A stretch of DNA of 64,000 nt from Mycolicibacterium alvei (GCF_010727325.1 NZ_AP022565.1:3038001-3102000), one strand, 5' to 3'. Positions 1-9,463 are shown, counted from the stretch's first letter. The notes: a model not told the origin generated them from the letters alone. A program made the numbers and translations.

Positions 1-1066
1 CCGGTATCGGCTTGGGGTCGGTGGCCTGGCCGGACTGGTCTCCGTCGTAGGTGAAGAACCCGGCGTTGGGTGAGCCGACCATGTCGAAGTTCAGGTACAG
101 CGCGAGATCGTCGAGTTCGCCGGGCGGCAGGCGGCGCACGTACTGTGTCGACCCGTCCAGTCCTATCTCCTCGGCACCCCAGAACGCGAACCGCACCGCG
201 TTGGTCACCGTCGGCGAACTACCCAACTGCAGCGCGGTTTCCAGTACGGCAGCCACCCCCGACCCGTTGTCATTGATGCCGGGCCCGCCACCCACACTGT
301 CCAGGTGCGCGCCGACGAGCACCACATCCGCGGCCGAACCGGTCTTGGTCTGCGCAGTCACGTTGCGGGATGTGACCATCTCGGCTTTGCCGTCGAGGGT
401 CAACCGGACCGGGGCATCGGTGCGCCGCAGTGCCGCATCTGCATTCTCGTCGATGACACCGACCGGGACGGTGAGCTGACGGTAGTAGCCGGTACTGAAC
501 AGCCCACCCGGAGCGGGCTGGCGCCCGCGGTTGACCACCAGCAGGCCCACCGCGCCCTTGTCCAACGCGGTGTTCTGTTTCGTCACAACGGAACACCCGA
601 TGTCGTCGACGACCGCGATGGCGCCGGAGATGTCGACCGAGCCGTAGTCGGTGGCCGCGCATCCAGAGGGTTTGACCGGGCGCAACGTAGGCGCGTTGAG
701 CCCGCCCGGCGCCGTCATCACCAGCATCGACGCCTGATCCACCGGGTAACTGCGCCCGGAAACATTCAGCGCCGGGTTACCTCCGCGCATCGAGCCCATT
801 CGCTCGAACTCGGGGGTCTGTACGTCGAAACCTTTGTCCCGCAGCAGTTGTGCCACATAGTCGACGCTGGCGTCGTATCCGGGACTGCCGACCGATCGCT
901 TGCCGTCATGACTGTCGGCGATCTCCTGGAGCTTGCGCAGGTGGGTGAACATGGCGTCGACGGTGATCCGGCCCGCCAGCTCCTCGGGCTCGACGGCCTT
1001 CGGCGTGGACTGTGCCGAGCAGGCCGCCAGTGCGGCACCGAGCAATATGACAGCGAGTCGACGCAC
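1..1066 (-). CDS. M28 family aminopeptidase lipoprotein (LpqL-like), 3' end cut by window edge
   Basis: Exported zinc metallopeptidase of the M28 family, read from a GTG start 2 nt after the stop of the upstream paralogue, so the two are probably translationally coupled. The N-terminus is a lipoprotein signal with lipobox LAAC near residue 15. A PA-like insert follows at about residues 110-210, then the M28 core. Zinc ligands are visible in VGAHLDSV (His), GPGINDNGSG (Asp), FWGAEE (catalytic and ligand Glu) and YLNFDMVGSPN (Asp). About 355 codons are present; family members have about 500, so roughly the last quarter lies outside the window. Substrate unknown. Confidence 0.88.
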   Translation of the reverse strand, partial: MRRLAVILLGAALAACSAQSTPKAVEPEELAGRITVDAMFTHLRKLQEIADSHDGKRSVGSPGYDASVDYVAQLLRDKGFDVQTPEFERMGSMRGGNPALNVSGRSYPVDQASMLVMTAPGGLNAPTLRPVKPSGCAATDYGSVDISGAIAVVDDIGCSVVTKQNTALDKGAVGLLVVNRGRQPAPGGLFSTGYYRQLTVPVGVIDENADAALRRTDAPVRLTLDGKAEMVTSRNVTAQTKTGSAADVVLVGAHLDSVGGGPGINDNGSGVAAVLETALQLGSSPTVTNAVRFAFWGAEEIGLDGSTQYVRRLPPGELDDLALYLNFDMVGSPNAGFFTYDGDQSGQATDPKPIP

Positions 1067-1068
1067 CC

Positions 1069-2574
1069 TCACTGCGGGCTGATCTGGTGCCGGGTGCGGT
1101 CCGAGCGGATCGGTAAACCGTTGCGACCCCGCTGATCTTGGGCATACAGCCCGACAACGTAGGCGACTCCCTCACCATGAATCTGCATGGCATCCCGGTT
1201 CACGTGGTCAAGGGTATCGGTGTTCTTGTGGTAGTTCGGGTCGAACGGTTGATCCACCTCGCCGGCCCACAACTTGGCTTCCTCGGCGCTCATCTTGTCC
1301 TCGGCGCCCGAGAACAGCCCACCGGCGGGAACCCCGGCCATGGTGAACCCGTCGTAGTCGGACCGGCCGTCAAAACTAGTGTCGCGCGGTGTCTTTCCGG
1401 CGTTTTCCAGATATGCCGCCAAGGTGCGCTCGATTCCCGCCGAGCCCTCGGGGACGCGCGGCCGCCCCTGTTCGTCCAGCGGTGCGGACTGGTCGCCGTC
1501 ATAGGTGAAGTAACCCGCGTTGGGCGAGCCGAGCATGTCGAAGTTCAGGTACATGGCGATGTCCTTGAGTGCTTCGGTGTCCAGGGATTCGACATAGTTG
1601 TTCGAGCCGAGCAGACCCTTCTCCTCGGCCCCCCAGAAGCCGAACCGCACGGCATTGGCCACCTGCGGTGAATCACCCAGCTGCAGAGCGGTTTCCAGCA
1701 CTGCCGCGACACCGGAACCGTTGTCGTTGATGCCGGGGCCTTCGGGAACGCTGTCGAGGTGTGCCCCGACCATCACGACGTCCGAGGTGGATCCGGTCTT
1801 GGTCTGGGCGATGACATTGCGGGTGCGCTCGACGCGTACCCCGGCCACGAGTTTGATCGTGGTGGTACCGGGTGCGTTGCGTAGCCGGGTGCCCTCGTCC
1901 TTGGTGACGCTGACCACCGGGATCTTGACGTCGGTGTTGCGGCCCAGTGTGCCGCCCATCTTCTCGTCGTTGTCGGTGTTGACGACGATCATCGCGACGG
2001 CACCGCGCTCGGCGGCCGCGGCCTGCTTGTCGGCGAAGGAACACGAGCCGCGGTCGACCAGCACCACGGCACCGGCGACCGGCAGTCCGTCGTAGTCAGC
2101 GGCCTTGCACCCCGGGGTGTCCTCCACCTTGGCCGGCACCAGCGGTGCGGACACCCCGTCCTGGGCGGTGCCGATGGTGAACTCCAGCGGCTTGGCCGTG
2201 ACCGGCTGGCCACCGACAGTCACCTGGGGGTCCTCGGCGAACGGGAGTTTCACCTCGAACTCCGGGGTTTCTACGTCAAACCCCTTGTCGCGCAGCGCGC
2301 CGGCGACGTAGTCCACGCTCGCGTGGTAACCCGCGGTGCCCAGCGCGCGGTTGCCGCCGTGCGCGTCGGCAATCTCCTGCAGCTTGCCCAGATGCGCCAT
2401 CATCGCGTCGGTCGACACCCGCTCGCGCAACCCGTCGGCGAACTGCGCCGCCGCCGACGAGGACTCCCGGGACTGCTGCCCTTCGGTGTGCAGTTCGGTA
2501 TTCGCATCACAGCCGGCCAGTCCCAGGATCAGCGTCAGCGCGCCGAGCACCGCCCCCGTCGAAGTACGTCGCAT
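1069..2574 (-). CDS. lpqL: M28 family aminopeptidase lipoprotein LpqL
   Basis: Predicted membrane-anchored zinc aminopeptidase of 501 aa. ATG at 2574 is preferred; an in-frame GTG lies 9 nt further upstream. A lipoprotein signal ends in lipobox LAGC (Cys about residue 22). A PA domain spans about 120-220. The M28 core carries VGAHLDSVPEGPGINDNG, FWGAEEKG and YLNFDMLGSPN, so all metal ligands look intact. It lies beside the thi genes and pknG, as lpqL does in M. tuberculosis, which supports the name. The next gene downstream is a close paralogue, so this is a tandem duplication. Its divergent neighbour across 336 bp is the SPFH gene. Confidence 0.88.
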   Translation of the reverse strand: MRRTSTGAVLGALTLILGLAGCDANTELHTEGQQSRESSSAAAQFADGLRERVSTDAMMAHLGKLQEIADAHGGNRALGTAGYHASVDYVAGALRDKGFDVETPEFEVKLPFAEDPQVTVGGQPVTAKPLEFTIGTAQDGVSAPLVPAKVEDTPGCKAADYDGLPVAGAVVLVDRGSCSFADKQAAAAERGAVAMIVVNTDNDEKMGGTLGRNTDVKIPVVSVTKDEGTRLRNAPGTTTIKLVAGVRVERTRNVIAQTKTGSTSDVVMVGAHLDSVPEGPGINDNGSGVAAVLETALQLGDSPQVANAVRFGFWGAEEKGLLGSNNYVESLDTEALKDIAMYLNFDMLGSPNAGYFTYDGDQSAPLDEQGRPRVPEGSAGIERTLAAYLENAGKTPRDTSFDGRSDYDGFTMAGVPAGGLFSGAEDKMSAEEAKLWAGEVDQPFDPNYHKNTDTLDHVNRDAMQIHGEGVAYVVGLYAQDQRGRNGLPIRSDRTRHQISPQ

Positions 2575-2666
2575 TGCACCCACGGTAGCCGCTGCCTCGA
2601 ACTGCCAGGCCGATAAATCGGTTGCCCGGCGATTTGCTGTGATGGCATGGTGTTTCCCGACGCCGA

Positions 2667-2770
2667 CGGGAAGCAGGCCGAGCGGGGTACCGCAACGTTT
2701 CTGTGTGTTGCCGACGGCGTCGTGGCACAGGTGAAAGGCCTGAGGTTCGAATCCTCTCCTGCAAATCCCG
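2667..2770 (+). other. tRNA-like structured element (possible decayed tRNA or small RNA)
   Basis: This lies in the 336-bp gap between lpqL and the SPFH gene. A canonical T-arm, GGTTCGAATCC, sits at 2744-2754. Directly after its stem, CCTGC (2758-2762) pairs with GCAGG (2673-2677), as an acceptor stem would. Outer arms CGGGA (2667-2671) and TCCCG (2766-2770) also pair. GCAACG/TGTTGC (2692-2697 and 2706-2711) forms a middle stem with an 8-nt loop, and GCCGAGCGG resembles the D-region of class II tRNAs. The middle loop does not give a normal 7-nt anticodon loop, and two acceptor pairs are broken. I cannot call it a working tRNA. A remnant or a tRNA-like RNA are both possible. Confidence 0.45.
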
Positions 2771-2910
2771 ATACCGTCGCCGGGTTCACGCGATCAGCGA
2801 CCTTGTGGCCCGCACCCGCCGGTACGGGGGTCCGACGCCCCGTCACCGATCACGTCCGGCGGCGGTATCGGGTTGCCGCACAGACAGATACACCGAAAGG
2901 AGGACACGAC

Positions 2911-3606
2911 ATGGGCATCTTCACGTTCAACCGAATCACCGTTTCCGCAGGCCAGTGCGCACTGGAGTACCGCGACGGCAGGCTGGGTCGTGTCCTGCCA
3001 CCGGGGCGCCACCGCATTGATGTGGCGGCCTCGGTGGTGCGTGTCGAGATGCGTGAGCAGGTGCTCACGCTGGCTCCGCAGGAGGTGCTGACCTCGGATG
3101 CGGTGACGCTGCGGATCACCGTCGCGCTGCAGTTCAAGGTCAGTGACGCCGTGGCCTACGTCGAGACGGCGGCCGATCCGATGGCTGCGGTGTACCTGGC
3201 CGCACAGATCGCCCTGCGCGACCTCGTCGCCGCGGTGACCGCCGACGAGGTGATGCAGCGCGGCAACCGCATCGATGCCGGGGCGATCGCGGCGGCGGCA
3301 CGGACGGCCGGTGCCCGCACCGGGGTCGAGGTGATCGAGGCGTTCGTCAAGGACGTGATCATCCCGGCCGAGATCCGGGCCGCGGCGATGCAACTGGTGA
3401 CGGCCAAGGTCACCGGTGCGGCGAAGCTGGAAGCGGCCCGCGCCGAGACCGCGGCACTGCGCGCGCTGGCCAATGCCGGCAAGCTGCTGGACGCCCACCC
3501 GGCCCTGGCTCAGCTGCAGCTGATCGATCGCGTGCCGTACGGGTCGAAGGTGGTGCTGGCGCTCGGCACCACCGGTCCCCACGATGTGGCGTCTGACCCG
3601 GAGTAA
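2911..3606 (+). CDS. SPFH/Band 7 domain protein (slipin-like)
   Basis: 231-aa protein of the stomatin/prohibitin (SPFH) superfamily. The start is fixed by a strong AAAGGAGG ribosome site at 2896-2903, 7 nt before ATG; the open frame continues upstream but that part is non-coding. Band 7 signatures are visible: a beta-rich N-terminal half with an LTLAPQEVLTSDAVTLRI-type strand, then an Ala/Glu-rich helix (about 165-200, EAARAETAALRALANAGK). There is no clear N-terminal membrane anchor, unlike classical slipins, so it may associate with the membrane peripherally. Role unknown. It stands alone, convergent with the ABC permease. Confidence 0.8.
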   Translation: MGIFTFNRITVSAGQCALEYRDGRLGRVLPPGRHRIDVAASVVRVEMREQVLTLAPQEVLTSDAVTLRITVALQFKVSDAVAYVETAADPMAAVYLAAQIALRDLVAAVTADEVMQRGNRIDAGAIAAAARTAGARTGVEVIEAFVKDVIIPAEIRAAAMQLVTAKVTGAAKLEAARAETAALRALANAGKLLDAHPALAQLQLIDRVPYGSKVVLALGTTGPHDVASDPE

Positions 3607-3612
3607 TCCGGG

Positions 3613-4371
3613 TCAGGCGTCACGCCTGTTCAGCACCACCGCCGCGGCGACGAATGCCACCGCAACCCACACCATGAAATAGAACAGCGAGCCCATCTCA
3701 CCCCAGGGCGTGACATACGTCGGGAACAACCACTCCACGTGCAGGAACGTGAACATGTTGGAGAACGGCAGCCACGGTCCGACCTTGGGGCCGGAGTTGG
3801 GCATATTGCCCAGCAGGGGCTCGGCCACCAGCGGCCACAGCAGCAGGACCGCCACCGCACCGGCGGCGAAGCGCACCAGCGCCCCGACGGCCACCCCCAG
3901 CACTGCGGCCAGCGCGGCGTACAACGCGAACCCGCCTGCCACCCGCCACGTCGCCGGATTGGCCATCGACAGCTGCGTCCCCGCCACCGGATCGGCGACC
4001 ATCCGGGCCACCAGCACCGAAGCCAGCACCATGAACACCGCACACACCGACGAGAACGCGGCGCACACCACCGCCTTCGCCGTCAGCACCTGCGTGCGGT
4101 TCGGTGTGGCCAGCAAGGTGGTGCGGATCAGCCCGCTGCGGTATTCGCCGGTCATCGTCATCGAGGACAGCACCATCAGGACCGGAACCCCGAACACCGC
4201 GACACCCAGGGCCGCCTTGGATGGGGGCAGCGCGGAGTAGTGGTCCGTCGTCATGCCCTGCAAGGCGGCCAGTCCCAGGCTGAGCACTGCGACGCCGACC
4301 GTCGACCACAGTGGGGAGCGGGTGGTGGACAGTTTGATGCGCTCGGCGTCGAGCGCGGCCAGCGCGCTCAC
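3613..4371 (-). CDS. ABC-2 type transporter permease
   Basis: Integral membrane subunit of an ABC exporter, 252 aa, with about six hydrophobic segments (for example near residues 20-40, 55-75, 105-125, 145-175 and the C-terminal 225-245). Its GTG start overlaps the stop of the ATPase gene by 4 nt (GTGA), so the two are co-translated. The pair has the layout of lantibiotic-immunity or drug exporters. The substrate cannot be read from sequence. Confidence 0.87.
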   Translation of the reverse strand: MSALAALDAERIKLSTTRSPLWSTVGVAVLSLGLAALQGMTTDHYSALPPSKAALGVAVFGVPVLMVLSSMTMTGEYRSGLIRTTLLATPNRTQVLTAKAVVCAAFSSVCAVFMVLASVLVARMVADPVAGTQLSMANPATWRVAGGFALYAALAAVLGVAVGALVRFAAGAVAVLLLWPLVAEPLLGNMPNSGPKVGPWLPFSNMFTFLHVEWLFPTYVTPWGEMGSLFYFMVWVAVAFVAAAVVLNRRDA

Positions 4372-5279
4372 GTCTGGGCCGCCCGGTAGTCGACGGCATC
4401 ATCGGTGAGTTTCAGGTATGCCTCCTCCAACGAGGCCTGCCGCTGGCTCAGCTCGTGCAGGGCGATCGCGTTGCGGGCGGCCAGGTCGCCGATCACCTCG
4501 ATGGCCGCACCGTGCACCGCCAGTGCGTCGCCGTCGGCGGCGGCCTCCACCTCGAACCCGGCGCCGGTCAGAACGTCGCGCAGCGTTTCCAGTTGGGGGC
4601 TGCGCACCCGCACGGTGTCGGCGGATGTGCCGCTGACGAACTCGCTCACGGTGGTCGAGGCGATCAACCTGCCCTGACCGATCACCACCAACCGATCTGC
4701 GGTGTTGGACATCTCGGCCAGCAGATGGCTGGACACGAACACCGTGCGGCCCTCGGCGGCCAGGCTGCGCATCAGGGTGCGCACCCAGTGGATGCCCTCG
4801 GGATCCAGTCCGTTGACCGGTTCGTCGAACAGCAGCACCGGCGGATCGCCCAGCAGCGCGGCGGCGATCCCCATCCGCTGGCTCATGCCCAGCGACAACG
4901 TCCCGGCACTGCGGTCCGCTGCCGAGGTCAACCCGACCGTTTCGAGGACCTCGTCCACCCGGGTCGCCGGGATCCGGTTGGCCGCGGCGATCCAGCGCAG
5001 GTGGTTGCGGGCGGTCCGGTTCGGATGGGCCTGACGCGCGTCGAGCAGGGCGCCGACCGTACGCAGCGGATCACGGAGTTCCCGATAGCGCTTGCCGTCG
5101 ATGGTTGCCGTCCCGGCACTGGGATGGTCCAGTCCGAGGATCAGCCGCATCGTGGTGGTCTTGCCTGCGCCGTTGGGCCCGAGGAAGCCGGTGACCACGC
5201 CCGGCTCGACGGTGCACGTCAGATCGTCGACAGCGCGGTGGGTGCCGTAGAGCTTTGTCAGCCCGGTCAGTTCGATCAT
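4368..5279 (-). CDS. ABC transporter ATP-binding protein
   Basis: 303-aa nucleotide-binding subunit for the downstream ABC-2 permease. Walker A is GPNGAGKTTT (about residues 35-44), the signature is LSLGMSQR (about 135), and Walker B is LLFDEPVNGLDPEG (about 150). The C-terminal 80 residues form the extra domain typical of DrrA/CcmA-like drug-export ATPases. ATG at 5279 is chosen over an upstream open frame because it overlaps the stop of the SGNH gene (ATGA) and begins at the conserved MIELTGLTKLYG. It forms an operon with the SGNH hydrolase upstream and the permease downstream. Confidence 0.9.
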   Translation of the reverse strand: MIELTGLTKLYGTHRAVDDLTCTVEPGVVTGFLGPNGAGKTTTMRLILGLDHPSAGTATIDGKRYRELRDPLRTVGALLDARQAHPNRTARNHLRWIAAANRIPATRVDEVLETVGLTSAADRSAGTLSLGMSQRMGIAAALLGDPPVLLFDEPVNGLDPEGIHWVRTLMRSLAAEGRTVFVSSHLLAEMSNTADRLVVIGQGRLIASTTVSEFVSGTSADTVRVRSPQLETLRDVLTGAGFEVEAAADGDALAVHGAAIEVIGDLAARNAIALHELSQRQASLEEAYLKLTDDAVDYRAAQT

Positions 5280-6037
5280 GGCTCCCACGCCACCACCATA
5301 TCGGCGACCGCGCGCATGCCCGCGGCGTTCGGGTGCAGCGGTGCCGGTCGGCCTGGCCAGGGCAGCCCCGGCCGGGTCGTCCAGGGCTGCGCCGACCAGG
5401 CATGGTGCGGCAGGCTCGCCTGTGCGGCGCGCACCCACCCGCAGCCCGTCTCGGCAGCAGCCTCTCCGGTGAGCCGTTCCAGCGTGGCCGCGACGTGCCG
5501 CCCCAGCGCCGCGTCGGTCTGCGACAACGGCGACGCAGCGACATCTTCTGGCGGCAGCAGGGTCAGGTAGTCCACAAACAACACCTGCGCCTGCGGCGCT
5601 CGCCGGCGGACCTCACGCCCCACCGACACGAGCGAATCGGCCACTTCGGTCAACGAGGTTTCCCGCGCGCCGGGATCGAGAAGGCCGCGCAGCAGCGGCC
5701 CAACCAACGGCAGGGAGCGGGTGAAACGCGGCATCGCAGCGGCCATCAGCTGAGGCACGTAGCCGGCGTCGTTGCCCCCGATGGTGACCGTGACCAGCGC
5801 CTCGGATCCATCGAGTGCCTCGATCTGCGGTGGCGCACCGTTCTGCCGATCGCGCAGCACATGCGCGGTGGTGGCGCCGGAGTACGTCACGTCGACCAGG
5901 TGCAGCCCGAGTTCGGCGGCCACCAGGTGCGGGTAGTTGCGCGCCGAGCGGCCCGCCTGCCGCGGCGCCCCTGCGGCCGATGGCTTGATCCCCGGCCCGG
6001 CAGCCATCGAACTGCCCAGCGCGACATAGCGCTTCAC
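5276..6037 (-). CDS. SGNH/GDSL family hydrolase
   Basis: 253-aa SGNH-type esterase or lipase. Block I is GSSMAAGPG (catalytic Ser about residue 9), block III is IGGNDAGY (Gly and Asn of the oxyanion hole) and block V is LHPNAAGM (catalytic His in the D/HxxH position). No signal peptide is seen, so it is probably cytoplasmic. The GTG start at 6037 follows a strong AGGAGGG site. Its stop overlaps the ABC ATPase start, making a three-gene operon whose shared purpose is unknown; the hydrolase may act on the exported compound. Confidence 0.85.
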   Translation of the reverse strand: MKRYVALGSSMAAGPGIKPSAAGAPRQAGRSARNYPHLVAAELGLHLVDVTYSGATTAHVLRDRQNGAPPQIEALDGSEALVTVTIGGNDAGYVPQLMAAAMPRFTRSLPLVGPLLRGLLDPGARETSLTEVADSLVSVGREVRRRAPQAQVLFVDYLTLLPPEDVAASPLSQTDAALGRHVAATLERLTGEAAAETGCGWVRAAQASLPHHAWSAQPWTTRPGLPWPGRPAPLHPNAAGMRAVADMVVAWEP

Positions 6038-6050
6038 CGCGATCCCTCCT

Positions 6051-6111
6051 GTTGACTCTGCGTCCACGGCGCAAAACTGCGAGTAGACAACGCCATCACC
6101 GCAGAGTCAAC
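6051..6111. repeat. 12-bp perfect inverted repeat with 37-nt spacer
   Basis: GTTGACTCTGCG at 6051-6062 is the exact reverse complement of CGCAGAGTCAAC at 6100-6111. It fills most of the 80-bp gap between thiG (ending at 6118) and the SGNH gene (starting at 6037), both on the minus strand. It could be the terminator of the thi operon, though there is no T-tract, or a small dispersed repeat. The right arm reaches into the leader of the SGNH gene. Confidence 0.6.
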
Positions 6112-6117
6112 GCCGAG

Positions 6118-7065
<948 letters not shown>

Positions 7066-7069
<4 letters not shown>

Positions 7070-8070
7070 TTCGCTCCCACACTCATCTCGAGCTCGGCCG
7101 CGACCCGCTCAGCGGTCCACGGCGCCAACAGAAATCCGTTCCGGCCGTGCCCGACGGCCACCAGCGTGCGCTCATCCACGCGCTCGACGATGGGCAGCCC
7201 GTCGGGCGTCATGGGCCGCAATCCGGCCGCCGTCTCGGCCAGCTCGTACTCGCCGAGTGCGGGCATCACCGCACAGGCGTCCTCGAGCAGGTCCCGCACC
7301 CCGCTGACCACCGGCGCGGTGTCGCGCCCGTGCTCGTACTGGGTGGCGCCGACCACCACACCGTCAGCCCGCGGCACCAGGTACACCGGCCGGCCGTGCA
7401 CCCGGGCCCGGATCACCCGCTGCGGCACCGGCATACAGCCCTTACGCCAGCGCAACCGCAGTACCTCGCCCTTGACCGGGCGCACCGGCAGGCCGGGCAG
7501 GAGCTTCGGGGAGTCGATCCCGTTGGCGATCACCCGCACGTCCGTGTCGACCTCGGCCAGGTCCTCGACCGGCCCGGCCCACCGCACGGCCAGTCGCTCG
7601 CAGTGCGCGGCCAGCCCGTCGACCACGGCGCGGTTGTCCACCGCGAGTTCGGTGGTGGCTCGAAATCCGTGCCGGATGCCCTGGGCCAGCAGGGGTTCCA
7701 CGTCACGGGCGGCGGTGGTCAGCTCAACGGGCTGCCCCTGGGCGGACAGCCATTCGGCGACGGTACGCAGATCGGCCACATCGGCCCGGTCGACGGCGAC
7801 CACCAGCGACTCGCGGGCGGTGACCACCTCGGGCGCCAGCCCGTCGAGGAATCCCGAGTGCCACAGCTTCAGCGATTCCAGGCCGATCTGCAGGATCTGC
7901 TCTTCACCCGGCCAGCCTTCGCTGTGCGGGGCCAGCATGCCGCCGGCCACCCACGAGGCGCCGCGTTCGGTGGTGGTGTGCAGCCGCACCGTCCAGCCGT
8001 CGAGTGCGGCCCGGCGTGCGACAGACAGCCCGATGACACCGCCGCCGATGACGGCGAGTGTTCGCGCCAT
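7066..8070 (-). CDS. thiO: Glycine oxidase ThiO
   Basis: 334-aa FAD-dependent amine oxidase (DAO family) that oxidises glycine to the imine used by ThiG. The dinucleotide-binding motif IGGGVIGLSVARRAA is at the N-terminus. GATQYEHGRD and the C-terminal VAVGHGRNGFLLAPWTA are typical of ThiO. ATG at 8070 is chosen because it starts MARTLAVIGGG and has an AAGGGAG ribosome site 7 nt upstream. That site is part of the TPP riboswitch. Confidence 0.95.
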
Positions 8071-8074
8071 ATCC

Positions 8075-8160
8075 GCTCCCTTCGCCGGCATGACCCGGAT
8101 CAGGTGTGACGGTCAGGGCCGGTCCGTACGCCCACTCTCAGCCCCTCGTTCCCGGGACTC
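8075..8160 (-). promoter_or_regulatory. TPP riboswitch (THI element) upstream of thiO
   Basis: On the minus strand the leader carries the conserved cores GGGGCTGAGAG (about 8146-8136) and ACCTGATCCGGGTCATGCC (about 8104-8086), then GGCGAAGGGAGC: the order and spacing of a TPP riboswitch. The closing helix appears to pair TCCC (8154-8157) with GGGA (8077-8080). The latter belongs to the thiO ribosome site, so TPP binding would hide that site and stop translation of thiO-thiS-thiG. Confidence 0.95.
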
Positions 8161-8201
8161 CCGTTTTGATTGCGAGTCCAGGGTACCCGGGCGGTACCGG
8201 C

Positions 8202-8207
8202 TACCGT
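8202..8207 (+). promoter_or_regulatory. -10 box for leaderless thiE
   Basis: TACCGT (TANNNT) ends 7 nt before the GTG at 8214 and no ribosome site is visible, so the transcript probably begins at the start codon. The riboswitch is on the other strand and cannot act on thiE in cis. Confidence 0.55.
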
Positions 8208-8213
8208 CGCGGT

Positions 8214-8885
8214 GTGGAATCACCGGCCGACCGTTTGCAACGCGCGACCCTGTACCTGTGCACCGACGCCCGCCGGGAGCGGGGTGACCTGGCCGAATTC
8301 GCCGACGCGGCGCTGGCCGGCGGGGTGGATCTGATCCAACTCCGGGACAAGGGGTCGGCCGGGGAGAAACAGTTCGGTCCGCTGGAGGCGCGTCAGGAAC
8401 TGGCGGCGCTCGAGATCCTGGCCGACGCGGCCCGCCGGCACGGCGCACTGCTCGCGGTCAACGACCGTGCCGACATCGCACTGGCGGCCGGAGCGGACAT
8501 CCTGCACCTGGGCCAGGACGATCTGCCGCTGGACATCGCCCGCGGCATCGTCGGGGATCGGGCGGCGATCGGGCGCTCCAGCCATGACGCCGACCAGGCG
8601 GCGGCCGCCATCGATGAGCAGGTGGACTACTTCTGTGTCGGCCCGTGCTGGCCCACCCCGACCAAGCCGGGCCGCACCGCGCCGGGACTGGACCTGGTGC
8701 GTTCGACGGCCGCGCTGAACCCGGCCAAGCCGTGGTTCGCCATCGGTGGGATCGATGCGCAGCGGCTGCCCGAGGTGCTGGCTGCCGGGGCCCGGCGCAT
8801 CGTGGTGGTCCGCGCGATCACCGCGGCCGAGGATCCGCGGGCGGCAGCCGCGGAGTTGAAGGACGCAATCAGAGCGGCCGGTTGA
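8214..8885 (+). CDS. thiE: Thiamine phosphate synthase ThiE
   Basis: 223-aa TIM-barrel enzyme that joins hydroxymethylpyrimidine diphosphate to thiazole phosphate, giving thiamine phosphate. Family motifs are QLRDKG (residues about 42-47), [43 protein letters not shown] and the phosphate loop FAIGGID. GTG at 8214 starts [20 protein letters not shown], matching mycobacterial ThiE. Divergent from thiO; its 3' end overlaps the convergent Nudix gene by 17 nt. Confidence 0.94.
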   Translation: MESPADRLQRATLYLCTDARRERGDLAEFADAALAGGVDLIQLRDKGSAGEKQFGPLEARQELAALEILADAARRHGALLAVNDRADIALAAGADILHLGQDDLPLDIARGIVGDRAAIGRSSHDADQAAAAIDEQVDYFCVGPCWPTPTKPGRTAPGLDLVRSTAALNPAKPWFAIGGIDAQRLPEVLAAGARRIVVVRAITAAEDPRAAAAELKDAIRAAG

Positions 8886-9417
8886 GCTCCAGCGGGATGG
8901 CCGCCGTCACTTCCCGCAACTTCGGCCAGCTCGCGGCGAACCCGGGATGCAGCGGCAGTTCGGCGACCTCGTCCTCGGCCACCCAGCGCAACTCAGAGCT
9001 CTCCCGGTTGGGGATCGTCTCCAGTGGTGCGGGCACGTCGGCGATCACCGTGGTGTAGCTCCAGTGGGTGCCGCCGATTCCGGCCACCTCGGCGGTCACC
9101 ACCGTGGTCCGCACGGTGAGCTGCTCGGCGGTCACCCCGGCTTCCTCGTGGGCTTCCCGGACCGCGGCCTGCTCGGCCGTCTCGTGACTGTCGCGAGCAC
9201 CGCCGGGCAACGCCCAGGTTCCGCCCTGATGGCTCCACGGCGCCCGGTGTTGCAGCAGTACGGCGGCCGATCCGCCGGGCCACGGGGCCCGCAACAGCAG
9301 GCCGGCCGCACCATGACGCCCCCAGTACCGGGCACCGTTGTCGGAGAACACCCAGCCGTCACCGTCGCCATGCACCCGTACAGGATAAGGAACGCAGCCA
9401 GATTCGCCTGCCTCCAT
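8869..9417 (-). CDS. mutT3: Nudix hydrolase MutT3
   Basis: Nudix pyrophosphatase of up to 182 aa. The Nudix box is [20 protein letters not shown] plus EAG (about residues 73-95), with the catalytic REAHEEAG intact. MutT3 in mycobacteria acts on oxidised guanine nucleotides. It has the same position in M. tuberculosis, between thiE and the glnX-glnH-pknG genes. The true start is uncertain: the conserved part begins at [18 protein letters not shown], so a GTG about 30-45 nt downstream of 9417 is equally likely. Convergent with thiE. Confidence 0.85.
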   Translation of the reverse strand: MEAGESGCVPYPVRVHGDGDGWVFSDNGARYWGRHGAAGLLLRAPWPGGSAAVLLQHRAPWSHQGGTWALPGGARDSHETAEQAAVREAHEEAGVTAEQLTVRTTVVTAEVAGIGGTHWSYTTVIADVPAPLETIPNRESSELRWVAEDEVAELPLHPGFAASWPKLREVTAAIPLELNRPL

Positions 9418-9457
9418 ATTTCTCCGCGAGCCTATGCAGGCACTCTCAGAATCTTTT

Positions 9458-9463
9458 TATAGT
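9458..9463 (+). promoter_or_regulatory. Probable -10 box for glnX-glnH-pknG
   Basis: TATAGT lies in a short AT-rich patch of an otherwise GC-rich gap. A start point near 9470 would leave a leader of about 40 nt before the glnX GTG. No good -35 hexamer is obvious, as is common in mycobacteria. The mutT3 start lies back to back at about 9417. Confidence 0.5.

Noticed and set aside
2667..2770. A working selenocysteine or other tRNA gene
   Set aside because: No TCA or other usable anticodon falls in a 7-nt loop and the outer acceptor pairs are broken, so it is listed only as tRNA-like.
2647..2910. An 88-codon N-terminal extension of the SPFH gene
   Set aside because: The strong AAAGGAGG at 2896-2903 sets the start at 2911. 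The extension has no family similarity and would translate the tRNA-like element.
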